NCBI GenBank assembly: GCA_033854735.1 | Contig: JAWWPY010000598.1 | Coordinates: 1 to 64,000, forward strand | Reading direction: 5' to 3' | DNA length: 64,000 nucleotides | From: JAWWPY01 sp033854735 | GTDB lineage: Bacteria > Actinomycetota > Actinomycetes > Streptosporangiales > Streptosporangiaceae | Part shown: piece after piece, positions 33,185 to 41,342 of the stretch | How the letters are laid out: every line of letters starts with the position of its first letter | Position numbering within the stretch: the stretch's first letter is position 1 | The notes under the pieces: model-generated | Seen by the model: only the letters and a program-made list of their open reading frames with translations | What the model was told of the DNA's origin: nothing | The model's database searches: none | Position numbers and translations under genes: made by a program

Positions 33185-34504
33185 GTGGACCTCATGAACA
33201 TGGTGCAGAACGCAGCCGCCGGGACCATCCGCGCCTCGCTGCGCTACCCGGCGTTCCGCCGGCTGCTGTCAGCGCTCGCTGTGTCGCAGGTCGGCGACTG
33301 GATGTACAACCTGGCCCTGGTGGCGCTGGTCTACAGCCGGACGCACTCGGCTGCCTGGGCCGGTGTCGCGACGGCCGCGCGTGTGGTGCCGATCGTCGTG
33401 CTGGGACCGCTCGGCGGCGCGATCGCCGACCGCTTCGACCGGCGGCTGATCATGATCGTCTCGGATATCGCGCGGCTGGCGCTCATGCTGCTGCTGGCCC
33501 TCGTCGCCGCTGCGCACCTGCCGATCCTGCTCGCGCCGGCGATCGCTGCGGCGGCGACCGTGGCCGCCACGCCCTACCTAGGGTGCGTCGCCGCGACCAC
33601 CCCGCAGCTGGTGGACGACGCAGACCTGCCTGGCGCGAACACGGCCCGGTCGGCGGTCACGGCCATCGGTATCGTGGCCGGACCCGCGCTCGGGGGTGTC
33701 CTGCTCCTGGTCGGATCACCCTTGCTGGCCTTCCTGACGAACGCGGTTACCTTCGGGTTGTCCGCCCTCGCGGTGGCCTCGATTCCTGCGGGCCCGGCCT
33801 TCCGGCCCGTACGGTCGCAGGAGAGCCAGGCCGGCTTCTGGCGCGGGATCACCGCTGGCGCGTCCGCCTTGCGCTCGCAGCCAGAGGCGCTGCGGCTGGT
33901 CGGGGCGGACATCATGTGCAGCCTGCTCTACGGAATGCAGACCGTCCTGCTGCTTCTGGTCGCCCGCCGCATTGGCCTCGGCGCGGACGGCTACGGATAC
34001 CTGTTCGCGGGAATCGGGATCGGCGGCCTGGCGGGGACCGCCGTCGCAGGCCGGGTGATCCGCTGGCAGCACCCCCGCCTTCTGCTCATCGCCGCCCTGG
34101 CCGCCGTCGGACTCCCGATGCCCCTGCTGGCGCTGATCACCTGGCCGGCTGCCGCCGTGGTCCTGGCCGCGGTTACCGGCGCCGGAGCCGTCCTGGTCGA
34201 GATCCTCACCGAGACTGGCCTGCAGCGGATGCTCGATGAGGAGGTGTTCGGCCGGGCCTACGGCGTGGCATTGCCGGCTTCGCTGGGCGGCATCGTCGTC
34301 GGGTCGCTGATCGCGCCCGTGCTCGTCGGCGCGTTCGGCGGGCCTGGGGCGCTCATCGTCTCCGGCGCTGCGGTGCTCTGCTACGCCCTCGTGCTGCTGC
34401 GCCCAGGCCGCGCCGCGCGGACGCAGGCAGCCGCTCGGCAGGTAGCCGCCGGGCAGCCGGGCGTGGCGGCCGACGGGGTCGGCGACGCCGTCATGGGCTA
34501 CTGA
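33185..34504 (+). CDS. MFS exporter (MFS_3/EntS-like)
   Basis: A 439-residue transporter with 12 helices: RRLLSALAVSQVGDWMYNLALVALVY is the typical first helix and GGAIADRFDRRLIMIVSD is motif A. The loop QRMLDEEVFGRAYGVALPASLGGIVVGS is common in this group. Start is GTG 33185 with AAAGGGA upstream (ATG 33194 is possible). It follows the LAL regulator on the same strand but after a terminator, so joint expression is uncertain. Confidence 0.88.
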   Translation: MDLMNMVQNAAAGTIRASLRYPAFRRLLSALAVSQVGDWMYNLALVALVYSRTHSAAWAGVATAARVVPIVVLGPLGGAIADRFDRRLIMIVSDIARLALMLLLALVAAAHLPILLAPAIAAAATVAATPYLGCVAATTPQLVDDADLPGANTARSAVTAIGIVAGPALGGVLLLVGSPLLAFLTNAVTFGLSALAVASIPAGPAFRPVRSQESQAGFWRGITAGASALRSQPEALRLVGADIMCSLLYGMQTVLLLLVARRIGLGADGYGYLFAGIGIGGLAGTAVAGRVIRWQHPRLLLIAALAAVGLPMPLLALITWPAAAVVLAAVTGAGAVLVEILTETGLQRMLDEEVFGRAYGVALPASLGGIVVGSLIAPVLVGAFGGPGALIVSGAAVLCYALVLLRPGRAARTQAAARQVAAGQPGVAADGVGDAVMGY

Positions 34505-34537
34505 TCGGCGGGACCGCCCAGGGACCAGGGTGTCCCC

Positions 34538-34577
34538 GCGGAGGGCCACCAGGGTTTCCTGCGGAGGGCCACCAGGG
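34538..34577 (+). repeat. Direct repeat of 17 bp
   Basis: GCGGAGGGCCACCAGGG occurs at 34538-34554 and 34561-34577 (period 23 bp), between two convergent genes. Nothing else is seen in this short interval. Confidence 0.6.
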
Positions 34578-34621
34578 GGCGAGCGGCGGCGCGGGGCGGC
34601 CGGGCGGCGGCTGGGCGGCGG

Positions 34622-34930
34622 TCACTCGGCGGTAGGGCCGGCCTGCGGCGCGGGACTGGTGACGGCCTTGAGGACGCGTAGCGCGGTCGCGGTGACCTCG
34701 GCTGGAGGGGTGCCCGGGGGATTCCAGTAACGCAGTTCAGCGTAGCCATCTTCATCAATAATGATTTCGGCTTCGCGCTTGCCAGAGGGGCTGAGGGTCG
34801 CGGTTAAGTCCAGCCCGGCGCGGGAGTCGGTCAGATGCGTGGTCAGGCCGCAGGCGGCGAGCCCGGCTTCGATCACGCGCATGCGTTCCGCGTCGTACTG
34901 GGCGATTGCGGCGGCGCTGGGCTCGGTCAC
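34622..34930 (-). CDS. Hypothetical protein of the Scr1/RsbW-like cluster
   Basis: A 102-residue protein with GTG start at 34930 (VTEPSAAAIAQYDAERMRVIEAGLAACGL), chosen because AGGAG lies 9 bp upstream; the frame is open to 34999. The pattern AGLDLTATLSPSGKREAEIIIDEDGYAELRYWNPPGTPPAEVTATALRVLKA suggests a small alpha/beta protein. Similar small proteins accompany RsbW-like ATPases and Scr1 regulators in actinomycetes, as here. Function unknown. Confidence 0.6.
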   Translation of the reverse strand: MTEPSAAAIAQYDAERMRVIEAGLAACGLTTHLTDSRAGLDLTATLSPSGKREAEIIIDEDGYAELRYWNPPGTPPAEVTATALRVLKAVTSPAPQAGPTAE

Positions 34931-34989
34931 GGTTGCTTTCTCCTGGGTGGATGGGGGCTGGGTAGCAGCGGGGGTGTGGGGGTGGGAGC

Positions 34990-35412
34990 TCACGGCCAAT
35001 CCATCTCAAACCAGACCCGCCATCCGGTCTCGCTGTCACCGGCCCGTCCCCAGTCGTGGGCGAGCGCGGCGACGATGAGTAGCCCGCGCCCGTGCGGCCC
35101 GTCGCACTGGCGGACAGGGTGGCTCCACGGGCCGCCTCCATCCTGGACTTCGACCCGCAGCCGGCCGCCGTGGATCTGGGCGCGGACGGCGAACTGGCCG
35201 CCGTCACGTGAACGGCTGTGGATGGTGGCGTTGGCGGCCAGTTCACCCAGGCACAGAATGGCGTCATGGACGGCGGGGCGGCCATCCAGGACGCTGGTCA
35301 GGAACCGGCGTGCCTCCCGAAGCTGCATAGGGGTGGCCGGGAAGGTCCGGGACCAGGCGAGCGACCGCACCGGCAGCGCGGGACATGCCGGCGGGGTCTC
35401 GCGGACGGTCAT
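34990..35412 (-). CDS. RsbW-like ATP-binding protein (GHKL ATPase)
   Basis: A 140-residue protein starting MTVRETPPACPAL. PATPMQLREARRFLTSVLDGRP, then AILCLGELAANATIHSRSRDGGQFAV (N box) and VEVQDGGGPW...GRGLLIVAALAHDWG (G boxes) define the anti-sigma-factor-type histidine-kinase-like ATPase. Such proteins bind ATP and either phosphorylate anti-anti-sigma factors or act in Scr1-linked regulation. It is upstream of the preceding hypothetical gene on the same strand and divergent from an XRE/DUF5753 regulator. Confidence 0.88.
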   Translation of the reverse strand: MTVRETPPACPALPVRSLAWSRTFPATPMQLREARRFLTSVLDGRPAVHDAILCLGELAANATIHSRSRDGGQFAVRAQIHGGRLRVEVQDGGGPWSHPVRQCDGPHGRGLLIVAALAHDWGRAGDSETGWRVWFEMDWP

Positions 35413-35575
35413 CGCGTCTTCTCTCAGTTTCGAAGGCCTGCTGGGATCTCGCGAAACAGCCTGTCGCGCCGGGGATACGCTTGACCAGAGGGGGCGCGGG
35501 CACATCACGATGGTGAAAAGGTCGCGTGTGCCTGTTGTCGATTCAGACGACGGAATCCCGCATGGGTGAGGACGT

Positions 35576-36403
35576 GTGAGCGTGGTCGCCAGCCGAAATC
35601 TTGATCATGGTGCGTTAAGGCTGTTCGCTGAGGAGCTTCGCCGGGCGCGGGCCAATGGCGGGCTTTCGCAGGAGCAGTTGGGCGATGAGATCGGGTACAG
35701 CGGCTCCCTGATCGGGATGGTCGAGACCGGACGACGGCCGCCGAGCCTTGATTTCGCGGAGCGCTGCGACGGGGCGCTGGGCACCGGGGGCCTGCTGGCC
35801 CGCGTGCATGAGCACGTCGTGGCCCGGGAGAATTACGAGTCGTGGTTCCGCGAGTGGGTGGAGATCGAGCGGGAAGCGTCGTCGCTTCGGTGGTGGGAGC
35901 CGCTGGTGATCCCTGGCTTGCTGCAGGCCGCCGAATACGCGCGGGCGGTGCTGCGGGCGGGTCGGCCCAACGACACCGATGAGCAGATCGAGCAGCATGT
36001 AGGCGCCCGGATGGAACGGCAGGCCGTCTTGGCCAGGGACGACGCACCGTTTCTGTGGGCTGTCGTTGACGAGGGCGCGCTTCGCCGACCGGTCGGGAAC
36101 GCGAAGGTGATGCGCGGGCAGTTAGCCCGGATGATCGAGGCGGCCAGGAATCCGAGGATCAAGATTCTCATCGTGCCGCTGTCCGTGGGCGCGCATGCCG
36201 GGCTGTCGGGGCACTTCGTCATTGCGAGCTTCGATGATGCGCCCGACATCGGGTACCTGGAGACAGCGGCCCGGGGGCAAATAAGCGATCAGCCGGACGT
36301 CATCAAGGCGTGTAGCTTGGTGTTCGATACATTGCGGGCCGAGGCCCTTGCGCCGAAGGCATCGCTTGACCTGATCTCAAAGGTGATGGAGACATGGACG
36401 TGA
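35576..36403 (+). CDS. XRE regulator with DUF5753 domain (Scr1 family)
   Basis: A 275-residue protein from GTG 35576. The HTH is at about 17-70 (FAEELRRARANGGLSQEQLGDEIGYSGSLIGMVETGRRPPSLDFAERCDGALG). The rest is the DUF5753 domain with SLRWWEPLVIPGLLQAAEYARAVLRAG and KILIVPLSVGAHAGLSGHFVIASFDDAPDIGYLE. Its stop overlaps the DUF397 start by ten bases, the classic pair in which the small DUF397 protein acts with the regulator. Confidence 0.92.
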   Translation: MSVVASRNLDHGALRLFAEELRRARANGGLSQEQLGDEIGYSGSLIGMVETGRRPPSLDFAERCDGALGTGGLLARVHEHVVARENYESWFREWVEIEREASSLRWWEPLVIPGLLQAAEYARAVLRAGRPNDTDEQIEQHVGARMERQAVLARDDAPFLWAVVDEGALRRPVGNAKVMRGQLARMIEAARNPRIKILIVPLSVGAHAGLSGHFVIASFDDAPDIGYLETAARGQISDQPDVIKACSLVFDTLRAEALAPKASLDLISKVMETWT

Positions 36404-36597
36404 CCGGCGCCGAGTGGCGCAAGTCGTCGTGGAGTTCGGGCAACGGCGGGACGTGCGTGGAGGTGGCCCGTAACCTGCCGGGTGCCGTGGCGGTGCGTGA
36501 TTCGAAGGACCCGGAAGGGCCGAAGCTCACCTTCACCCCGGATGAGTGGGTGGCATTCACGGCCGGAATCAGGGCTGGCCAGTTCGACCTGGCCTGA
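36394..36597 (+). CDS. DUF397 protein (partner of the Scr1-type regulator)
   Basis: A 67-residue protein: AEWRKSSWSSGNGGTCVEVARNLPGAVAVRDSKDPEGPKLTFTPDEWVAFTAGIRAGQFDL is a textbook DUF397 sequence (W+KSS.S...CVEVA, VRDSKDP, W..F..G...G.FD). Its ATG lies within the end of the preceding regulator gene. DUF397 proteins act as small partners or antagonists of the XRE/DUF5753 regulators, as shown for SCO4441/Scr1-type pairs in Streptomyces. Confidence 0.93.
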   Translation: MDVTGAEWRKSSWSSGNGGTCVEVARNLPGAVAVRDSKDPEGPKLTFTPDEWVAFTAGIRAGQFDLA

Positions 36598-36675
36598 GGT
36601 GCGCTCGGGCCGGAGGCCCGGCCTTTGACCCTGGCCGCGCGGAATCATCCGGGGCGGCGGGGGGTTGGCAGGGAC

Positions 36676-37041
36676 ATGACATCAGGGCATCAGATCACGA
36701 TCACCCCCACCCGGCAGCACGTCGAGGTCACCCTCAACGGGGAGAAGCTGGCCGAATCCGACCGCGCCGTCCTGCTGGACGAGACGGGCCTGCCGACCCG
36801 CTACTACCTGCCCCGCGCGGACGTGCGGACGGACCTGCTCAAGCCCACCAGCAGCCAGACCACCTGCCCGTTCAAGGGCCAGGCCACGTACTGGTCGGCG
36901 CAGGTCGGCGGGGAAACCTACGACGACCTCGTGTGGAGCTACGAGACGCCGATCCCCCAGTCCGCGGGGATCGCGGGCCTCATGTGCTTCTACCCTGACC
37001 GGGTCGAACTCACGGTTGACGGCGAGCGCCCCGCAGGCTGA
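36676..37041 (+). CDS. DUF427 protein
   Basis: A 121-residue protein starting MTSGHQITITPTRQHVEVTLNGEKLAESDRAVLLDETGLPTRYYLPRADV. The pattern HVEV..NG..LA.S..A..L.ET..P.RYY.P..DV...LL.P....T.CPFKG.A.YWS is that of DUF427, a small beta-rich domain. Near the end, CFYPDRVELTVDGE closes the fold. It stands on the same strand as the DUF397 gene with an 80-bp gap. The function of DUF427 is not established. Confidence 0.85.
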   Translation: MTSGHQITITPTRQHVEVTLNGEKLAESDRAVLLDETGLPTRYYLPRADVRTDLLKPTSSQTTCPFKGQATYWSAQVGGETYDDLVWSYETPIPQSAGIAGLMCFYPDRVELTVDGERPAG

Positions 37042-37053
37042 GAACTGGGCGCG

Positions 37054-37128
37054 CCCGACTCAACGCTCGTCGTCGGCGGTGGTATCGGCGGGCTCTGCCT
37101 GGCCGGTCGTACCAGGGGATGCCGGGCA
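37054..37128 (+). pseudogene. Possible remnant of an FAD-dependent oxidoreductase N-terminus
   Basis: A short stretch translates APDSTLVVGGGIGGLCLAGRTRG and then stops at TGA. LVVGGGIGGLCLA is the strand-GxGxxG-helix of FAD-binding monooxygenases. Nothing recognisable follows. Twenty residues can arise by chance, so this is offered only as a possible fossil. Confidence 0.3.
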
Positions 37129-37217
37129 CCATGGTGAGCCGGAGCTAGCCGATCTTGGCCCTGCCCGCAGCAAGAGCAGCCGGCCCCGGCGGCGGATACC
37201 GGGCCTGTGCAGGTCAG

Positions 37218-37310
37218 CGGAGGTGGACGGGAATCGAACCCGCCAGCCCGAGGTCCTCGGGCTCAACGATTTTGAAGACCGCGGCGACCACCAGGTACGC
37301 AGACACCTCC
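37218..37310 (-). tRNA. selC: tRNA-Sec (anticodon TCA)
   Basis: The minus strand begins GGAGGTGTCTGCG and ends CCACCTCC plus discriminator G (37218); CCA is not encoded. The anticodon loop is CTTCAAA, as in known selenocysteine tRNAs, flanked by CGGT/ATCG. The extra arm is long, with a perfect 7-bp stem AGCCCGA/TCGGGCT, and the T loop is TTCGATT. Total length of 93 nt, the extended acceptor/T stack and the TCA anticodon distinguish it from tRNA-Ser or a suppressor. The organism therefore inserts selenocysteine at UGA; selA, selB and selD are not in this window. Confidence 0.92.
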
Positions 37311-37353
37311 GGGCATCACCTTAGCGCCGGATATGCCCGGAGGTCGGCTCTGG

Positions 37354-37896
37354 CTAGAGCACACCCACGGCGACCAGGATCCCGACCGCCACCAGCACGA
37401 TCCCGGCCAGGTACTGGCTGCCGACCTCGACCGCCGAGGCGAGCCGCTGCCCGAATTCGAGTCCGAGCAGGCTCAGGCCCACGCTCACCGCTGCGAACAC
37501 GGCGACGGCGGCGACCACGGGCACGTGCTCGACGCCCAGGCTGAACCCCACGACCAGGTTGTCCGTCGAGAGCGCGAGGGCAGTGAGGATCAGCCGGCTC
37601 AGCGCGATGGGCGGCGCGGGCTCGCCTCTCTGGCTGAGACGGGCGGTCTGGATCAGCTGCCAGGCACCGATCGCGATGAGCAGCGCTCCCCCGGCATAAC
37701 GCGCGGCGTCCCCCATCGCGTGCGCGGCGCCCCGTCCGACCAGCAAGCCGACCAGGGGCATGCCCGCCTCGAAGATCCCGAAAACCAGGCTGACCCTGAT
37801 CCGGGTGGACGGTGCCACGCCCGAGAGCCCGATGCCTATCGACGCCCCGAAATTGCCCAGCCCGACCGCGAAAGCGGCCAGGATCAGTGTGAGCAC
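37354..37896 (-). CDS. MntP-like manganese/cation efflux pump
   Basis: A 180-residue protein with six hydrophobic segments, the size and layout of MntP (two repeats of three helices). GTG start. The second repeat keeps the key acidic residue (ALALSTDNLVVGFSLG), whereas the first repeat has GNFGASIGIG (Asn15) where E. coli MntP has an essential Asp in the MDAFAASIG motif. It may therefore belong to a sister family with a different ion or mechanism. It lies just upstream of selC on the same strand; a promoter for selC inside or after it cannot be excluded. Confidence 0.8.
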   Translation of the reverse strand: MLTLILAAFAVGLGNFGASIGIGLSGVAPSTRIRVSLVFGIFEAGMPLVGLLVGRGAAHAMGDAARYAGGALLIAIGAWQLIQTARLSQRGEPAPPIALSRLILTALALSTDNLVVGFSLGVEHVPVVAAVAVFAAVSVGLSLLGLEFGQRLASAVEVGSQYLAGIVLVAVGILVAVGVL

Positions 37897-38128
37897 CGGA
37901 CCGTCCGCTCATCGGTCAACGCATCGCCCTCACCAAGGTGGAGTCATGGGCCGACATCGATAGCCCTCTGATCCCCACGATCATCTCGCACACCCTGGGT
38001 GTCCAGGCCACGCGCGGGGATGACCGGGCCGATGTGGCCCAACGACAGCCAGCCGGTGCGGCAGGATCGCATCCCAGCGGGCGGTCCCGCTGTGACCTTC
38101 CCCCTCCAACGGAACGGAGCCGATCACG

Positions 38129-39079
38129 ATGGTGGATGTCGCGATCCTGGACGACTACCAGAAAGTCGCCCTGTCCAGCGCGGACTGGTCTCCGGTGGCC
38201 GGCCGGGCGGACGTGACCGTATTCACCGACCACATCGCGGATGAGACGGCGCTGATCCGGCGGCTCGCCCCGTTCGATGTCGTCGTGGCGATGCGTGAGC
38301 GCACGGCGTTTCCCGCGGCGGTGCTGGAGCGGCTGCCCCGGCTGCGCCTGCTGATCACGACCGGGATGGGGAACGCGTCCATCGACCTCCAGGCGGCCGC
38401 CCGGCTCGGCATTGCCGTGTGCGGCACCGGCGGTTCATCGGCCGCCACGCCGGAGCTGGTCTGGGGGCTGATCCTCGCGCTGGCGCGGCATATCCCCCAG
38501 GAGGACGCCACGGCCCGCGACGGTGGCTGGCAGTGCACCGTCGGCCGGGAGCTCGCCGGATCGACGCTCGGCCTGCTCGGCCTGGGCCGGATCGGGCAGC
38601 GGATCGCGCACTACGCGCACGCCTTCGACATGAACTGCATCGCGTGGAGCCAGAATCTGACCGAGGAGCGGGCCGACGCGGCCGGGGCCCGGCTGGTGAC
38701 CAGAGAGCAGCTCTTCGCCGAGGCTGGCATCGTGTCCGTCCACCTCAAGCTCTCCGAGCGCACCGTCGGCCTGGTCGGCGCGGCCGAGCTGGACCTGCTC
38801 GGGCCCGGCGGGCTGCTGGTGAACACCTCTCGGGGGCCGATCGTGGATGAGGCGGCGCTGGTCGACGCGCTGCGCCAGGGCCGCATCGGCGGCGCGGCGC
38901 TGGACGTGTTCGACATCGAGCCGCTGCCGGCGGGCCATCCGTTGCGGACGATGCCGAACACTGTGCTCACGCCGCATATCGGATATGTCTCGCGGGAGAC
39001 GTACGCGGTCTTCTATGGCGAGGCCGTGCAGGACATCGCCGCGTGGCTGGACGGCCGCCCGGTCCGGATCCTGGCATAG
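38129..39079 (+). CDS. D-2-hydroxyacid dehydrogenase
   Basis: A 316-residue NAD-dependent dehydrogenase. The Rossmann signature is GSTLGLLGLGRIGQRIAHYA; catalytic residues sit in LVNTSRGPIVDEAAL (Arg), ALDVFDIEPLPAGHPLRTMPN (Glu) and LTPHIGYVSRET (His). Start MVDVAILDDYQKVAL is typical of the plant/bacterial glyoxylate-hydroxypyruvate reductase-like branch. It is followed 48 bp later by a PLP decarboxylase gene; the two may form an operon acting on an amino-acid-derived acid. Confidence 0.9.
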   Translation: MVDVAILDDYQKVALSSADWSPVAGRADVTVFTDHIADETALIRRLAPFDVVVAMRERTAFPAAVLERLPRLRLLITTGMGNASIDLQAAARLGIAVCGTGGSSAATPELVWGLILALARHIPQEDATARDGGWQCTVGRELAGSTLGLLGLGRIGQRIAHYAHAFDMNCIAWSQNLTEERADAAGARLVTREQLFAEAGIVSVHLKLSERTVGLVGAAELDLLGPGGLLVNTSRGPIVDEAALVDALRQGRIGGAALDVFDIEPLPAGHPLRTMPNTVLTPHIGYVSRETYAVFYGEAVQDIAAWLDGRPVRILA

Positions 39080-39127
39080 TCGGGCCGTCGGGCGGCGGAC
39101 GGCCACGAGGATGAAGCGAGGTCCGGT

Positions 39128-40492
39128 GTGGATGTTCAACGGTGGCTGAGCAGCGGAGTGGACGCGGTCGCGGACTGGGAAGCTGGCTTCGCCGCATTCC
39201 AGCCCGGCCCTTCCGCGCAGGTCAGTGACGAGCGGTTCGCCGCCGCGTTCGGGGCCTTCACCGAGCGGCTGCGGGACAACTATCCCTACTTCCATCCGAG
39301 CTATGCCGGGCAGATGCTGAAGCCCCCGCATCCCGCCGCCGTGATCGGCTATCTCACTGCGATGCTGATCAACCCGAACAACCACGCGCTCGACTCCAGC
39401 CGCGCGACTTCGCAGATGGAGAAGGAGGTCACCGCCCAGCTGGCCCAGATGTTCGGCTTCGCCACCCACCTGGGCCACCTGACCAGCAGCGGCACCATCG
39501 CGAACCTGGAGGCCCTGTACGTGGCCCGTGAGCTGCACCCCAGGCGTGGCATCGCCTACAGCACCGAGGCCCACTACACGCACGGCCGGATGTGCGGCGT
39601 GCTCGGCATCGAGGGAACCCCGGTGCCGGTCGACGCGGCCGGCCGGCTGGATCCCGGCGCCCTGGCGGACCTGCTGGCGGGCGGCCGGATCGGAACGGTG
39701 GTCGTGACGGCCGGCACGACCGGCCTCGGCGCCATCGATCCCGTGCACGAGGTGCTCGCCATCGCCCGCACGCACGGCGTCCGGGTCCACGTCGACGCGG
39801 CCTACGGCGGCTTCTTCACCCTGCTGGCAGGCCTGGAGGACCGGGCCGGCCTGGCGGAGCCGCCGTGGCGGGCCATCGCGGGGTGTGACTCTGTCGTCGT
39901 CGACCCGCACAAGCACGGGCTGCAGCCCTATGGGTGCGGGGTGGTGCTGTTCCGGGACCCGGGCGTCGGCCGCCTCTACCTGCACGACTCGCCCTATACC
40001 TACTTCACCTCTGACGAGCTGCACCTCGGTGAGATCAGCCTGGAGTGCTCCAGGTCCGGTGCGGCGGCGGCCGCGCTGTGGCTGACCTTCCAGGTGCTGC
40101 CGCCCACCCCGGACGGGCTCGGCCAGGTGCTGGCGGCCGGGCGCCGGGCCGCGCTCGACTGGTCGCGGCTGATCGAGGCCTCCGGTGTCATTGACCTGTA
40201 CCAGCGGCCCGAGCTGGACATCGTCTGCTACTTCCCGGCCACCAGCCCGCGCAGCCTGGCTGCCATCGACGAGGCGTCCGCGCGGATGCTGGCCGACGGC
40301 ATGGCGGACCCGGCCGACCCGGTGTTCCTCAGCACGCTGCGCGTCCCGGCCAGCGAATTCGGCCGCCGTCACCCGGATGTCGCGGCGGACCGCGACGGTG
40401 CCCGGATCCTGCGCAGTGTCCTGATGAAGCCCGAAACTGAGAGCTACGTTCCGCAATTGCACACCCGGATCGAGCGGCTGGCAGGCGCCTAG
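39128..40492 (+). CDS. PLP-dependent decarboxylase (group II, aromatic/aspartate type)
   Basis: A 454-residue enzyme from GTG 39128. HPSYAGQMLKPPHPAAVIGYLTAMLINPNN, GHLTSSGTIANLEALYVARE, VHVDAAYGGFF and VVDPHKHGLQPYGCGVVLF define the group II amino acid decarboxylase fold; the lysine in PHKHGL binds PLP. The substrate could be an aromatic amino acid, glutamate or aspartate. Its TAG stop interleaves with the stop of the convergent nitrile hydratase alpha gene. Confidence 0.9.
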   Translation: MDVQRWLSSGVDAVADWEAGFAAFQPGPSAQVSDERFAAAFGAFTERLRDNYPYFHPSYAGQMLKPPHPAAVIGYLTAMLINPNNHALDSSRATSQMEKEVTAQLAQMFGFATHLGHLTSSGTIANLEALYVARELHPRRGIAYSTEAHYTHGRMCGVLGIEGTPVPVDAAGRLDPGALADLLAGGRIGTVVVTAGTTGLGAIDPVHEVLAIARTHGVRVHVDAAYGGFFTLLAGLEDRAGLAEPPWRAIAGCDSVVVDPHKHGLQPYGCGVVLFRDPGVGRLYLHDSPYTYFTSDELHLGEISLECSRSGAAAAALWLTFQVLPPTPDGLGQVLAAGRRAALDWSRLIEASGVIDLYQRPELDIVCYFPATSPRSLAAIDEASARMLADGMADPADPVFLSTLRVPASEFGRRHPDVAADRDGARILRSVLMKPETESYVPQLHTRIERLAGA

Positions 40493-41073
40493 AGCGCCGC
40501 GGTGCCGATCAGGCCACCCAGGGTGACCAGCGCGGCCAGGTCAGCCTCGGGCAGGCCCGCGGCCTCATCGGGCCGGCTCGGCAGGACCAGGTAGCGGGAC
40601 TCGGCGCTGGCGTCCCAGACCGCGATCTCGGTCTGCTCCGGCAGCCGCAGCCCGAACTCGGCCAGTACCGCCCGCGGCTCGCGGACCGCCCGTGACCGGT
40701 ACGCCAGGCTCTTGTACCAGCTCGGCGATGGCCCGAGCAGGGATACCGGATAGCAGGAGCACAGCGTGCACACGATCATGTTGTGCAGCCCCGGCTCGTT
40801 GCCGACCACCTTCAGCCGGTACCCGCTGACCAGGTCACCCAGCCCCATGTCCGCAGCCGCCGCGTTGCCATCAGCGAGCAGCCGTTCCCGGTACGCGGGA
40901 TCGGCCCAGCCGCGGGCCACCATCCGCGCCCCGTTCACCGGCGACGCGTTGGCGTACAGCCGGGTCAGCACCGCGTCCAGCTCCTCGTCGGTCGCCAGCC
41001 CGGCGGCGGTCACCCGTTCCTCCAGCTGCCGCACCCGCGCGGCGACCGGCACGTCCGTGTGATGCTCCCCCAT
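40489..41073 (-). CDS. Nitrile hydratase alpha subunit, cobalt type
   Basis: A 194-residue metal-binding subunit starting MGEHHTDVPVAARVRQLEER. The claw motif VCTLCSCYP has Cys102, Cys105, Ser106 and Cys107; threonine (rather than serine) after the first cysteine marks the low-spin Co(III) type, and the second and third cysteines are normally oxidised. PAYRERLLADGNAAAADMGLG and WYKSLAYRSRAVREPRAVLAEFGL are standard alpha-subunit segments. It is the last of three overlapping genes (ATGA overlap with the one before). The enzyme hydrates nitriles to amides; a related three-subunit form hydrolyses thiocyanate. Confidence 0.93.
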   Translation of the reverse strand: MGEHHTDVPVAARVRQLEERVTAAGLATDEELDAVLTRLYANASPVNGARMVARGWADPAYRERLLADGNAAAADMGLGDLVSGYRLKVVGNEPGLHNMIVCTLCSCYPVSLLGPSPSWYKSLAYRSRAVREPRAVLAEFGLRLPEQTEIAVWDASAESRYLVLPSRPDEAAGLPEADLAALVTLGGLIGTAAL

Positions 41074-41342
41074 CAGCCGGCCTCCTCCAGGTAGGACTCC
41101 CACAGGTCGACGGTCACCGTATGCGTGCCCGCACCCCACAGTGTGGCGGCGGGGAACCGTACCGCGTACACCGTCTCCTCCCGGGGAGGCACTATGCCCC
41201 GCGCGCGGTCGTCCGGCAGCGGACAAACCCCTTCCACCTCAACGATCTCCCCCACCTGCCCCCGTACATACCGGGGCAGCCGGGTGTGATGATCGGGATC
41301 AAGCAGGCGGGTGCGGACCTTGGTCCCGGGCGGGAACCTCAC
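41073..41342 (-). CDS. Nitrile hydratase gamma subunit (C-terminal half of a split beta)
   Basis: An 89-residue protein from GTG 41342: FPPGTKVRTRLLDPDHHTRLPRYVRGQVGEIVEVEGVCPLPDDRA, then YAVRFPAATLWG and VTVDLWESYLEEA. This is the SH3-like C-terminal domain of the usual nitrile hydratase beta subunit (F.G..VR......GHTR.PRYVRG..G.......G; LYTV.F....LWG......V..D.WE.YLE). Here it is a separate gene, overlapping its neighbours by GTGA and ATGA, as in ToyL of toyocamycin nitrile hydratase. Confidence 0.92.
   Translation of the reverse strand: MRFPPGTKVRTRLLDPDHHTRLPRYVRGQVGEIVEVEGVCPLPDDRARGIVPPREETVYAVRFPAATLWGAGTHTVTVDLWESYLEEAG

Noticed and set aside
37218..37310. tRNA considered as tRNA-Ser or a suppressor
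   Set aside because: The anticodon is TCA in a CTTCAAA loop, and length and variable arm fit tRNA-Sec; serine anticodons do not match.
38435..40462. 675-codon minus-strand frame across the dehydrogenase and decarboxylase
   Set aside because: Both plus-strand genes have all expected motifs; the antisense product has no domain and no ribosome site.
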